Of a DNA stretch of 64,000 nucleotides, positions 35,661 through 43,728 are shown piece after piece. Position 1 is the first letter of the stretch. Every line of letters begins with the position of its first letter. The position numbers and the translations under genes were made by a program. The notes below the pieces were generated by a model that saw only the letters and a program-made list of their open reading frames with translations, was not told the DNA's origin and searched no databases. This stretch comes from Muricoccus nepalensis (lineage in GTDB: Bacteria; Pseudomonadota; Alphaproteobacteria; Acetobacterales; Acetobacteraceae): positions 62,001 through 126,000 of the forward strand of contig NZ_RCZP01000007.1 of NCBI RefSeq assembly GCF_006438825.1, written 5' to 3'.

Positions 35661-37238
35661 TCACGCCGGTCGGATGCCCCAGAAGCGCGTGAAGCCCGTC
35701 TGCAGCCCCTGGATGCCCCGCGTCGCCGTCTGCTGCGTGAACTGGCCGAGCGGGTAGTAGGGCACCTCCTCGAGGCAGGCCATCTGGATGTCGCGGCACA
35801 CGGCCTGGCGCCCGGCCAGGTCGGGCGCGTCGAACCAGGTGTTGTAGAGCCCCTCCAGCCGCGCGCTCTCGTACCAGCCGGCATAGCCCGCGCCGCCGTT
35901 GCCGCGCACGCCGACATGGGTCGCCGGGTTCATCAGGTCGGTTCCCGTCCAGCTCGTCGCGAAGAGGCTCCAGCCGCCGCTCTCCACCGGGCCGCGGTTG
36001 TTGCGCCGCTGCAGCATGGTACCCCAGTCCGTCGCGACGTAGTCCACGTTCATGCCGATGCGCCGCAGCATGTCCGCCGCCACGTCGCCGAGCGCCTTGA
36101 TGGTCACGTAGTCCGTCGGCACCAGCAGGACGACCTTCTCGCCCTTGTAGCCCGCGGCCTCCAGGTCGCGCCGCACCGCTGCGTCGTCCTTGGGCTTGCG
36201 GAGCGGCTCGAGCCCGACCTCCGTCGCCATCGGCGTCCCCGGGCAGAAGAACCCGGTGGGCACGCGGAAGGACGCGCGGTCGTCGCCGACGATCGCCTGC
36301 ATGTAGGCGGTCTGGTCGATCGCGCCCATGACGGCGCGGCGGATGGCGGCGTTGTTGAACGGGGCCTGCGTGCTGTTCGGCCGCAGCATGCCGATCGTGC
36401 CCGCTTCCTCCTGCACGAGCATCTTCAGGTTGCGGCCGCGCGCGATCATCGGCTTCAGGTCGTGCGCCACCTGCTCCCACCAGTCCTGCTCCCCCGAGAC
36501 GAGGGCGCTGGCCGCGGTGGAGCTGTCGGGGATGGTGGTCCAGACCACGCGGTCGTAGTGGACGACCTTCGGTCCCGCGCTGCCAATCGCCGGCCCGCCG
36601 TCGCGCGGCCGGTAGCGGTCGAACCTGGCGTAGACGTTGCGCGCGCCCTGCAGCCGCTCGTCCGCGACGTAGCGGAAGGGGCCGCTGCCGATGATCTCCG
36701 TGATCTGCGTGCCGGGGTCGGTCTGCGCCACGCGCTCCGGCATGATCGCCGGCATCATCGCGGTGGGCTTCGCCAGGGCGTCCGGCAGCAGCGGGAAGGG
36801 CTTCTTCAGGCGGAAGACAATGGTGCGGTCGTCGGGTGCCGAGATCTCGTCGGTCGCCCGCATCAGCGCGCCGCCGAAGGCGTCCCGCGCGCCCCAACGC
36901 CGCAGGCTCGCCACGCAGTCCCGCGCGAGGACCGGCGTGCCGTCGTGGAAGAGCAGCCCTTCGCGGAGCCGGATGGTCCAGCGCCGGCTGTCCTCCTCCA
37001 CGCGGTGGCCCTCGGCCATCTGCGGGTGCGCCACGTCGTTCTCGTCGAGCCCGTAGAGGGTGTCGAACACCATGTAGCCGTGGTTGCGGGTGACGTTCGC
37101 CGTCGTCCAGTGCGGGTCGAGGAAGGCGAGGTCGATCTGCGGGATGAAGCGCAGGGTGCGCGCCGTGCCCTGCGCCAGGGCGGGCACGGAGAGGGCGGCG
37201 CCGGCGGCAGCCCCCTTGAACAGCGAGCGACGATGCAT
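35661..37238 (-). CDS. ABC transporter substrate-binding protein, peptide/nickel family (SBP family 5)
   Basis: A 525-residue periplasmic binding protein. The N-terminus HRRSLFKGAAAGAALSVPALAQG is a twin-arginine signal, followed by RTLRFIPQIDLAFLDPHWTT, TRNHGYMVFDTLYGLD and the SBP-5 landmark RRWTIRLREGLLFHDGTPV. GGAGGGA is 5 bp before the ATG at 37238. No permease or ATPase genes are beside it. It follows an M81 metallopeptidase gene on the same strand (88 bp gap), a pairing often seen with oligopeptide-type importers. It probably binds a peptide-like or cyclic compound. Confidence 0.88.
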   Translation of the reverse strand: MHRRSLFKGAAAGAALSVPALAQGTARTLRFIPQIDLAFLDPHWTTANVTRNHGYMVFDTLYGLDENDVAHPQMAEGHRVEEDSRRWTIRLREGLLFHDGTPVLARDCVASLRRWGARDAFGGALMRATDEISAPDDRTIVFRLKKPFPLLPDALAKPTAMMPAIMPERVAQTDPGTQITEIIGSGPFRYVADERLQGARNVYARFDRYRPRDGGPAIGSAGPKVVHYDRVVWTTIPDSSTAASALVSGEQDWWEQVAHDLKPMIARGRNLKMLVQEEAGTIGMLRPNSTQAPFNNAAIRRAVMGAIDQTAYMQAIVGDDRASFRVPTGFFCPGTPMATEVGLEPLRKPKDDAAVRRDLEAAGYKGEKVVLLVPTDYVTIKALGDVAADMLRRIGMNVDYVATDWGTMLQRRNNRGPVESGGWSLFATSWTGTDLMNPATHVGVRGNGGAGYAGWYESARLEGLYNTWFDAPDLAGRQAVCRDIQMACLEEVPYYPLGQFTQQTATRGIQGLQTGFTRFWGIRPA

Positions 37239-37326
37239 CGATCCCTCCTTCATGGCCCCGACCCTCCCGCCCCGCGGGAACATCGCGGCGATCCAACAAG
37301 CCCCCTGGCGCGGTGGCAAGGCCTTT

Positions 37327-38817
37327 TCAGGGAACCCCGCTGCCGCGCGCGTGCAGCCGCGGCGTGACCTCGATGTCGTCGAGCGGGAAGAAGGGCCGCG
37401 CGACGGTGAAGGGCAGCTCCGCCACGCGGTAGGAGGTCATGCCGGGCGTGTCGACCGTCACGCACTCCCCGATCGCGGCGTAGTTGAGGGTGAAGTGGTA
37501 GCCGGAGCGGGTGACCACGATCCCCAGTTGCGCGGGATCGACGCCCATGGCGCGGAAGTAGCCGGGATCGAGGTAGGAATAGGGCTGGTCCGTCAGCACG
37601 ACGTGCACCTTCCCCGCGCGCAGCACCGCATGGGCACCCAGCGCGGCGCGGTAGCCCGCGTCCGCCGGCCCGTCATAGACCACCTCCGCCGAGGTCCCGG
37701 CCGCGACGACGACGCCGGTCACCTCCGTCGGCGGCGCGACCCTGGAGAAGCGGCCGCCGACCGTCAGCGTCACCTCGCGCCCCGGCCCCGCGGCCAGGCA
37801 GGCCCGCACCGCCTCCGCGTCCACGACCGGCACGGCCGAGGCCGGCAGGTCGCCCCGCGCGAGCAACGCCCGCAATACGTGGGTCCCGTCGCCCGGGCTG
37901 CCGCCCGCCACCCGGTCTCCCTGGTCGCCGAGGACCAGCGGCCGCGGCGTGCCGCGCGCCGCCCGGTCGAGCTGCTCCTCGAGGGATGGGTAGGTCCCGA
38001 TCAGCTCCCGTCGCCGATCCCAGAGCGTCCGCGCCAGCTCCAGCGCCACGTCGTCCGGTGGCGTCCCGTTGCCGTAGGCGAGCACCCATTGCCCAAGGCC
38101 GCGCACGTCCAGGAACTGCTGCGCGTTGAAGATTGACACGTCATGGGCCGCGCCGCGCTCGACCGCCTCGCGCGCGCGGCGGTGCAGGGAGAGCAGCGGC
38201 TCCTCGTCCGTGCGGTCGTGGCCGAGGGTGAGCATCGGCAGGTGGACGGCGGCCAGGGCCGGCCGCAGCCGCCCCTCCAGCATGTCCAGCGCGGCCCGCG
38301 TCGCGCGCCGGCCGGTGCTTCCCTGGTCCGCGTGCGGGTTGGTGAGGTAGCCCGCCAGCAGGTCGCAGCGCGCCAGGATCTCCGGCGTGACATGGGCGTG
38401 CAGGTCGAAGCCCGCGGTCATCGGGACGTCGTCGCCGACTATGGCGCGCAGCGCCGCCATCAGCGCGCCCTCCGGGTCCTCCAGGCTCGGCGTCAGCATT
38501 CCCCCGTGCAGCGGGAGCACGATCGCGTCGAAGTCGCCGCGCCGGGCCGCGTCGCAGAGGATGTCGCGCGCATCGGCGAAGACGGCCTCCTCCACGGGGC
38601 CGCCGGACTGGGCGCGGAACAGGACGGGCACGATCACCTCGGCGCCGCTCGCCTCCGCGGCGTCCACGATGCCGCCGAGCACGGAGTTGCTGCCGCGGGC
38701 GCCCTCCACCGCCTCCCGCCCGGCGCGGATGTTGAACCAGGAGCGGCCCGTCGGCACGGGGTTGAAGCTGTGGGACTCCTGCGCGATGCCGCCGGCCAGG
38801 ATACGCCTCTTCGCCAT
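37327..38817 (-). CDS. M81 family (MlrC-like) metallopeptidase
   Basis: A 496-residue member of the M81/MlrC family, zinc enzymes first described in microcystin breakdown. The opening MAKRRILAGGIAQESHSFNPVPTGRSWF is typical, and metal-site candidates occur in LPLHGGMLTPS, AGFDLHAHVTPEI and YLTNPHADQGSTGRRA (about 100-190). The C-terminal domain begins near 325 (GDQGDRVAGGSPGDGTHVLRALL). ATG 38817 is chosen for its conserved N-terminus; the upstream open frame is GC-driven. Likely co-transcribed with the binding-protein gene downstream. Confidence 0.87.
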   Translation of the reverse strand: MAKRRILAGGIAQESHSFNPVPTGRSWFNIRAGREAVEGARGSNSVLGGIVDAAEASGAEVIVPVLFRAQSGGPVEEAVFADARDILCDAARRGDFDAIVLPLHGGMLTPSLEDPEGALMAALRAIVGDDVPMTAGFDLHAHVTPEILARCDLLAGYLTNPHADQGSTGRRATRAALDMLEGRLRPALAAVHLPMLTLGHDRTDEEPLLSLHRRAREAVERGAAHDVSIFNAQQFLDVRGLGQWVLAYGNGTPPDDVALELARTLWDRRRELIGTYPSLEEQLDRAARGTPRPLVLGDQGDRVAGGSPGDGTHVLRALLARGDLPASAVPVVDAEAVRACLAAGPGREVTLTVGGRFSRVAPPTEVTGVVVAAGTSAEVVYDGPADAGYRAALGAHAVLRAGKVHVVLTDQPYSYLDPGYFRAMGVDPAQLGIVVTRSGYHFTLNYAAIGECVTVDTPGMTSYRVAELPFTVARPFFPLDDIEVTPRLHARGSGVP

Positions 38818-39177
38818 CGCCGCCCCCGCGCTCTGCCCCCAAAGGACAGCCCGGGCGGGCCGTGTGGCGCAAGCGGGCGGGGAGGGGCGGGCAGGATAAT
38901 CGCCGGCTCGGTCGGTAGGCGGCGTGACGGCGCTCACGATCCCGCTCACCCCCAGGATGACGCTACGAAAGCGGTGGGGCTGCGGGCTTTTGAAGCCGTG
39001 GGCATCGTCGGTTGGTTCATCCCGGCCTCGCCATCGGGCGCCTCCCGCCCCGGCTCAGCGTTGAGGATAATCGACGGCCTCGCGCTCGCCCACTTTCGGC
39101 CGGTGGCCCGGCGGCGCCACCCTGCCGGCCCGCGCTGGCCGCCTCGGCGGCCGGCGCCATCGCCCGAGGAGGCCCGC
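38818..39177. other. 360 bp divergent intergenic region with a repeated AGGATAATCG element
   Basis: This is the only gene-free stretch above 300 bp. It separates the minus-strand M81 gene from the plus-strand histidinol-dehydrogenase-like gene. The word AGGATAATCG occurs at 38893-38902 and 39064-39073, each followed by CGGC or ACGGC and TCG, giving two 17-18 bp near-identical sites 171 bp apart. They are AT-rich islands in GC-rich DNA, and each sits about 75-115 bp from one of the two start codons. No small gene is convincing here. Confidence 0.45.
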
Positions 39178-40500
39178 ATGCCCGCCCCAGACACGGCCGA
39201 TGCCGGCCTGACCGTCATCAAGCCGGCCCGCCGCGCCTCCCTCCAGGACGACGACGCCCGCGGCGCCACCGTGCGGGCCGTGCTGGAGGACGTCCGGCGG
39301 CGCGGCGACGCCGCGGTGCGCGAGTACGCCGCCGCCTTCGACCGGTCGCACCTCGCGGCCTTCGAGGTGACGCCGGCGGAGCGAGAGGAGACCCTCGCCC
39401 GCCTGGACCCGGCCGCCCGCGCCGACGCCGAGTTCGCCATCGCCCGCGTGCGCGACTTCGCCACCGCGCAGCTCGGCACGATGCTCCCGCTGGAGGTCGA
39501 GCCCCTTCCCGGGCTGCACCTCGGCCATCGCCTCATCCCGATCCGGCGCGTGGGCGCCTACGTTCCCGGCGGCCGCTACCCGCTGCTCTCCGCCCCCGTC
39601 ATGACGATCGTCCCCGCCCGCGTGGCCGGCTGCGACGAGGTCATCGCCTGCCTGCCGCCGGGCGCGCATCCCGACATGATCGCCGTCTGCCACCTCGCGG
39701 GCGCCGACCGCATCTTCCGCATCGGCGGCGCCCAGGCGATCGCCGCCATGGCCTTCGGGACCGAGAGCGTGCCGGCCGTCGACAAGATCGTCGGCCCCGG
39801 CAACGCCTACGTGAACGAGGCCAAGCGCCAGGTCTTCGGCACCGTCGGCATCGACCAGCTCGCCGGGCCGAGCGAGATCTACGTCGTCGCCGACGAGACC
39901 GGCGACGCCGAGATGATCGCCACCGATCTTCTCGCCCAGGCCGAGCACGACGTGATGACCCGCGTGGGCCTGATCACCACCAGCCGGGCCCTCGCGGAGG
40001 CGACCGTCGCCGCGGTCGAGCGCCAGCTCACCGACCTGCCCACGGCCGATGTCGCCGGCCCGGCCTGGCGGGACCACGGCGAGGTCGTCCTCTGCGCCGA
40101 CGAGGCCGCGATGATCGCGTACTCCGACCGCGTCGCCGCCGAGCACCTGCAGGTCCACACCGCCGACCCGCAGGCCACCGCGCGCAAGCTGCGCAACTAC
40201 GGCTCCCTCTTCATCGGGCCGCTGGCCAGCGTCGTCTATTCCGACAAGTGCTGCGGCACCAACCACACCCTGCCCACCCTCGGCGCCGGGCGCTACACGG
40301 GCGGCCTCTGGGTCGGCTCCTACCTGAAGGTCTGCACGCACCAGTGGCTGGACCCGCGCGGCGTGGCCGCCGTCGCCCCGCCTGCCATCCGCCAGAGCGC
40401 CCGCGAAGGCCTCGAGGGACACCGCCGCGCCGCCGCCTTCTGGAGAAGGACGGGCAACGCGGCACCGGCCGAGGCAGACCTGGCGGGAGAAGCCCCGTGA
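39178..40500 (+). CDS. Histidinol dehydrogenase family protein, HpsN-like paralogue
   Basis: A 440-residue zinc- and NAD-dependent alcohol-to-acid dehydrogenase of the HisD fold. Conserved pieces are IPIRRVGAYVPGGRYPLLS, KIVGPGNAYVNEAKRQVFG, DQLAGPSEIYVVAD and the zinc pair in LAQAEHD. The C-terminal segment CGTNHTLPTLGAGRYTGGLWVGSYLKVCTHQ differs from the ARFSSPL/YDF form of biosynthetic HisD. It resembles catabolic paralogues such as sulfopropanediol 3-dehydrogenase (HpsN). No his genes are nearby. GAGGAGG lies 4-10 bp before the ATG. Substrate uncertain. Confidence 0.78.
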   Translation: MPAPDTADAGLTVIKPARRASLQDDDARGATVRAVLEDVRRRGDAAVREYAAAFDRSHLAAFEVTPAEREETLARLDPAARADAEFAIARVRDFATAQLGTMLPLEVEPLPGLHLGHRLIPIRRVGAYVPGGRYPLLSAPVMTIVPARVAGCDEVIACLPPGAHPDMIAVCHLAGADRIFRIGGAQAIAAMAFGTESVPAVDKIVGPGNAYVNEAKRQVFGTVGIDQLAGPSEIYVVADETGDAEMIATDLLAQAEHDVMTRVGLITTSRALAEATVAAVERQLTDLPTADVAGPAWRDHGEVVLCADEAAMIAYSDRVAAEHLQVHTADPQATARKLRNYGSLFIGPLASVVYSDKCCGTNHTLPTLGAGRYTGGLWVGSYLKVCTHQWLDPRGVAAVAPPAIRQSAREGLEGHRRAAAFWRRTGNAAPAEADLAGEAP

Positions 40501-40649
40501 CCCCTGCGCCGGTCCCTCAGGGGTCTGCCTTCAACTGGCCCGGGCCTTGCAGGACTTGCGTCGCGGGGTGAGACGCCGGCAGCGTTGAGGTGCCCCGCCG
40601 CCTCTCGCCCTCCAGGGGCGCGGGGGCGGCCGGCACCACGGAGGACGGC

Positions 40650-42293
40650 ATGAGCACGATCGACACGCGCGAGCACCAGATGTTCCCCGTCCTCACCGCC
40701 GCGCAGATCGACACGGCACGCCGCTTCGCCAGCGGTCCCGCGGTGCGGTTTCCCCCGGGCGCGACGCTCTACGCGATCGGCGACCACGGCGCGCCCGCCT
40801 GGCTGGTGCTGGAGGGGTCGATCGAGGTCCTGCGCCGCGACGGGCTGAGCCGCGACGCCGTCGTCACCACCCACCGTCCCGGGCAGTTCTCGGGGGAGGT
40901 GAACCAGCTGGCGGGCCGCCCCTCCATCGCGTCCGGCCGCGCCGGCCCGGACGGCTGCACGGCGCTGCCGCTGGACCCCGCCCACCTGCGCGCGCTCATG
41001 GTCGGGTCGGCCGACCTGGGCGAGCTCGTCATGCGGGCGCTTATCCTGCGGCGGGTGAGCCTCATCGAGGAGGGTGGCGCGGGCACGATCCTGGTGGGCG
41101 TGCCGGGCAGCCCGGACGTCCTGCGGCTGCAAGACTTCCTCGGGCGCAGCGGCCTGCCCAACCTCGTCCTCGACGCGCGGGCGGACGAGGAGGGCCGCGC
41201 CCTCGTGGAGCGCACCGGCGTGCTGCCCGAGGAGCTGCCGCTGGTCGTCTGCCCCGCCGGCCCCGTGCTCAAGCGGCCGAGCGACGAGGAGCTGGCGGCC
41301 TGCCTCGGCATCGTCCCGCCCATCGACCCGGATCGGCTCTACGACGTGGCGATCGTCGGCGCCGGCCCGGCGGGGCTGGCGACCGCCGTCTACGCGGCGT
41401 CCGAAGGGCTGTCGGTCATCGTGCTGGACTCGCGCGCCATGGGAGGGCAGGCCGGCGCCTCCGCGCGCATCGAGAACTACCTCGGCTTCCCCACGGGCAT
41501 CTCGGGCCAGGCCCTCGCCGGGCGGGCCTTCAACCAGGCGCTCAAGTTCGGCGCCGAGATCGCCATCCCGGTCGCGGTGCAGCGGCTGGAGTGCGCGCCC
41601 TCCCGCCTGACCCTGCTCTGCGCCGGCGACCGCCACGTGAGGGCGCGATCGGTGGTGATTGCGTCCGGCGCCCGCTACCGCCGGCCGGACATCCCCAATC
41701 TGGCGGAGTTCGAGGGGGCCGGGGTGTCCTACTGGGTCTCGGCGGTCGAGGCGCGGCTCTGCGCCGGGGAGGAGGTCGTCCTGGTCGGCGGCGGCAACTC
41801 CGCCGGCCAGGCCGTCGTCTTCCTCGCGCCGCAAGTGAGAAAGCTCCACCTCGTGGTGCGCCGGGACCTCGCGCAGACGATGTCGCGCTACCTGATCGAC
41901 CGCATCGCCGCGCTGCCGAACGTAGAGCTGCACGTCGGCAGCGAGATCGTCGGCCTGGAGGGCCGACGCGAGACGGGGCTCGAGGCCGCGACGTTCCAGG
42001 ACCGCCGCGACGGCACGCGCCACCGCCGCGCGGTGCGGCACGTCTTCCTGTTCATCGGCGCCGACCCCAACGCGGGATGGGCGCGCGACTGCGTGGAGAC
42101 GGACGCCAAGGGATTCGTGCTCACCGGGGCCGGCGACCTGCCGCTGGAGACGAGCCGGCCCGGCGTCTTCGCCATCGGCGACGTCCGCGCGGGCTCCACC
42201 AAGCGCGTCGCCGCGGCGGTGGGCGAGGGGGCCGCGGTGGTCGCCCAGCTGCACGCGCTGCTCGCCGCGACACCCGCCCGGGAGATGGCCTGA
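40650..42293 (+). CDS. Cyclic-nucleotide-binding domain fused to a thioredoxin-reductase-like flavoprotein
   Basis: A 547-residue fusion. Residues about 10-130 form a cNMP-binding beta-roll (RFASGPAVRFPPGATLYAIGD, FSGEVNQLAGRPS). About 145-225 resemble a thioredoxin-like linker. From about 235 there is a TrxB-type FAD/NAD(P)H module (YDVAIVGAGPAGLATAVYAA, MGGQAGASARIENYLGFPTGISG, VVLVGGGNSAGQA). The CxxC redox centre of TrxB is absent, the matching region reading VSYWVSAVEARL, so it should act as a diaphorase on another partner. GGAGG is 6 bp before the ATG. Its stop overlaps the UBP zinc-finger gene by one base. Confidence 0.87.
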   Translation: MSTIDTREHQMFPVLTAAQIDTARRFASGPAVRFPPGATLYAIGDHGAPAWLVLEGSIEVLRRDGLSRDAVVTTHRPGQFSGEVNQLAGRPSIASGRAGPDGCTALPLDPAHLRALMVGSADLGELVMRALILRRVSLIEEGGAGTILVGVPGSPDVLRLQDFLGRSGLPNLVLDARADEEGRALVERTGVLPEELPLVVCPAGPVLKRPSDEELAACLGIVPPIDPDRLYDVAIVGAGPAGLATAVYAASEGLSVIVLDSRAMGGQAGASARIENYLGFPTGISGQALAGRAFNQALKFGAEIAIPVAVQRLECAPSRLTLLCAGDRHVRARSVVIASGARYRRPDIPNLAEFEGAGVSYWVSAVEARLCAGEEVVLVGGGNSAGQAVVFLAPQVRKLHLVVRRDLAQTMSRYLIDRIAALPNVELHVGSEIVGLEGRRETGLEAATFQDRRDGTRHRRAVRHVFLFIGADPNAGWARDCVETDAKGFVLTGAGDLPLETSRPGVFAIGDVRAGSTKRVAAAVGEGAAVVAQLHALLAATPAREMA

Positions 42294-42592
42294 TGCCCTG
42301 CACCCACACGCAAAGGATCCGGACCGTGGAGCCGGGCGCGAAAGGCTGCGAGGAGTGCCTGAGGATCGGCAGCCCCTGGGTCCACCTCCGCCTCTGCCGC
42401 GAATGCGGCCATGTCGGCTGCTGCGACCAATCGCCGCACCGCCACGCGCGCGCCCATTTCCGCGCGACGGCGCACCCGATCATCGAGAGCTACGACCCGC
42501 CGGAGGGCTGGGGGTGGTGCTACGTCGACGACATCGAGGTCGAGCTGCCAGACCAGACGCCGCAGCGCGGGCCAATCCCGCGCTTCGTCTGA
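42293..42592 (+). CDS. UBP-type zinc-finger protein
   Basis: A 99-residue protein that is almost entirely a ZnF-UBP domain. It has Cys/His ligands in PCTHTQ, GCEECLRIG, LCRECGHVGCCDQS and HRHARAHFRATAHP, followed by WGWCYVDDIEVELP. In eukaryotes this domain binds the C-terminus of free ubiquitin. Bacterial copies are found next to or fused with cNMP/TrxR-like flavoproteins, exactly as here. The ATG shares one base with the flavoprotein stop (TGATG), so the two are translated together and probably form one redox or sensing unit. Confidence 0.87.
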   Translation: MPCTHTQRIRTVEPGAKGCEECLRIGSPWVHLRLCRECGHVGCCDQSPHRHARAHFRATAHPIIESYDPPEGWGWCYVDDIEVELPDQTPQRGPIPRFV

Positions 42593-42605
42593 GCGGGACG
42601 TCCGC

Positions 42606-42765
42606 TCAGGGCAGGTTCTCGCGGAGGATGATCTCGCCGACGGGTCGGCCCATGCCGTGCTCCGCCGCGCGCCCGCTGCGGAGGTTCGCGAAGACGGTGG
42701 CGTAGTCGATCAGCATCGCCCGCGGGTTCTGCGTGATCACCGCGTCCATCGTGCCGTCGACCCCG
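42606..42765 (-). pseudogene. 3' remnant of a LacI-family regulator gene
   Basis: The last 50 or so codons of this minus-strand frame read DGTMDAVITQNPRAMLIDYA, a gap, then GEIILRENLP before TGA 42608-42606. DAVI-QNP and the final I.LRENLP are the usual end of LacI/PurR-type regulators. Upstream of about 42765 the frame loses all similarity and becomes Arg/Pro-rich GC noise, so the DNA-binding and most of the ligand domains are missing. The break coincides with the start of the kinase remnant on the other strand. Confidence 0.7.
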
Positions 42766-42779
42766 CCCGGCTCGGCGCC

Positions 42780-43154
42780 GATACGGCCTACGCGGAGGCG
42801 GAGGCCGCCGAGGCCTGCCGGTTGCTGGGGGAGGGCCGCGACGTCCTCCTCGTGACCGAGCGCCCGGGAGCGGCTGGCCCAACTCCCGGGGCGGCCGCGG
42901 AGGCCACCGCTGCGCTGCTTGGGCGCGTCCTGCGCCGGCAGCCTGTGCGGCGCCTGGGCATCGCGGGCGGCGACACCTCGAGCCTGGGCGCGCGGGCGAT
43001 CGACCTCTGGGGGCTCTCGTATGGCGGCGTGATCGCGCCCGGCGTCGCCTGGTGCCGCGGCCACAGCGACGACCCGGCGCTGGACGGCATCGAGGTCATG
43101 CTCAAGGGGGGCCAGATGGGCCCGCCCGACCTGCTGGAAAGCTTCCGCGCCTGA
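42780..43154 (+). pseudogene. 3' remnant of a four-carbon acid sugar kinase (OtnK/DUF1537) gene
   Basis: About 124 codons remain of a gene whose family is normally about 420. The end is unmistakable: RRLGIAGGDTSSLGARAIDL, GLSYGGVIAPGVAWCRG, then DGIEVMLKGGQMGPPDLLES. GGDTS and the KGGQMG nucleotide-binding tail define the DUF1537/OtnK kinases that phosphorylate threonate, erythronate and related acids. There is no start codon or ribosome site in place and the N-terminal substrate domain is absent. The remaining reading frame has no stops, so the loss looks recent or untested by mutation. Confidence 0.75.
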
Positions 43155-43175
43155 CCGGGCCCGGCCGCCGGGCCG

Positions 43176-43571
43176 TCAGGCCACGGTGTTCTGGATGTCG
43201 GGATCGGCGCCGGGGTCGCGCCGGGCCTCCAGAAGGGACTGGTAGGTGGCCGACAGGTCCATCGTGTCCTCGACCGTCGCCGTAAACACCACCTGCTCGT
43301 CGCTGCCGTCGAGGGCGGTCACGAGCTGGAAGTCGAAGGTGCCCTCGTCCTCGCCCGGGGACAGGGAGACGGTCATGCCGCCCGGCGCCCCGCCCATCAG
43401 CACGCCGAACCGGCCGGTGACCGCGGGCGGGCCGGCCTCCGTGCCCAGGTCCAGGTCGTCGACGTGCCGGGGCTCCTCCGTGATCACCAGATCCTGCCCG
43501 AGCTGGCTCCGCGCCGCCGCCTCGGCGATGGCTGCCGTCATGGCGGTGAACTGCTCGAGGGGAGTGGGCAT
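43176..43571 (-). CDS. Hypothetical protein, 131 residues
   Basis: I do not recognise it. It begins MPTPLEQFTAMTAAIAEAAA and has an acidic mid-section (VDDLDLGTEAGPP) and beta-rich stretches (GRFGVLMGGAPGGMTVSLS, FDFQLVTALDGSDEQVVFTATVED). It is strongly acidic, with no signal peptide or membrane helix. The codon pattern and plausible protein composition support it being real. It is convergent with the kinase remnant (21 bp) and divergent from the MBL hydrolase gene. Confidence 0.6.
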   Translation of the reverse strand: MPTPLEQFTAMTAAIAEAAARSQLGQDLVITEEPRHVDDLDLGTEAGPPAVTGRFGVLMGGAPGGMTVSLSPGEDEGTFDFQLVTALDGSDEQVVFTATVEDTMDLSATYQSLLEARRDPGADPDIQNTVA

Positions 43572-43728
43572 TGGATCGCCTTTGAAAGAAGCCGTGCCGG
43601 CCGCCGTCGGGCCCGGGCCTGTCGCGCGACGCTAGCCCAGCCCCGCGGTGCCAGCCATGCCGGGGCGTCCCCGCCGGCGCGAGGGCGCGACCGTTGACCG
43701 CCCCCGCCCTGCGTGGCAGGCCCGCCCG

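Noticed and set aside
39178-40500. Calling this gene hisD of histidine biosynthesis
   Set aside because: No other his genes nearby, and the C-terminal substrate motif is of the catabolic paralogue type.
42766-43064. Extension of the LacI-like minus-strand frame upstream of the remnant
   Set aside because: No LacI similarity beyond about 42765; the sequence is the antisense of the kinase remnant, so the frame is open only by composition.
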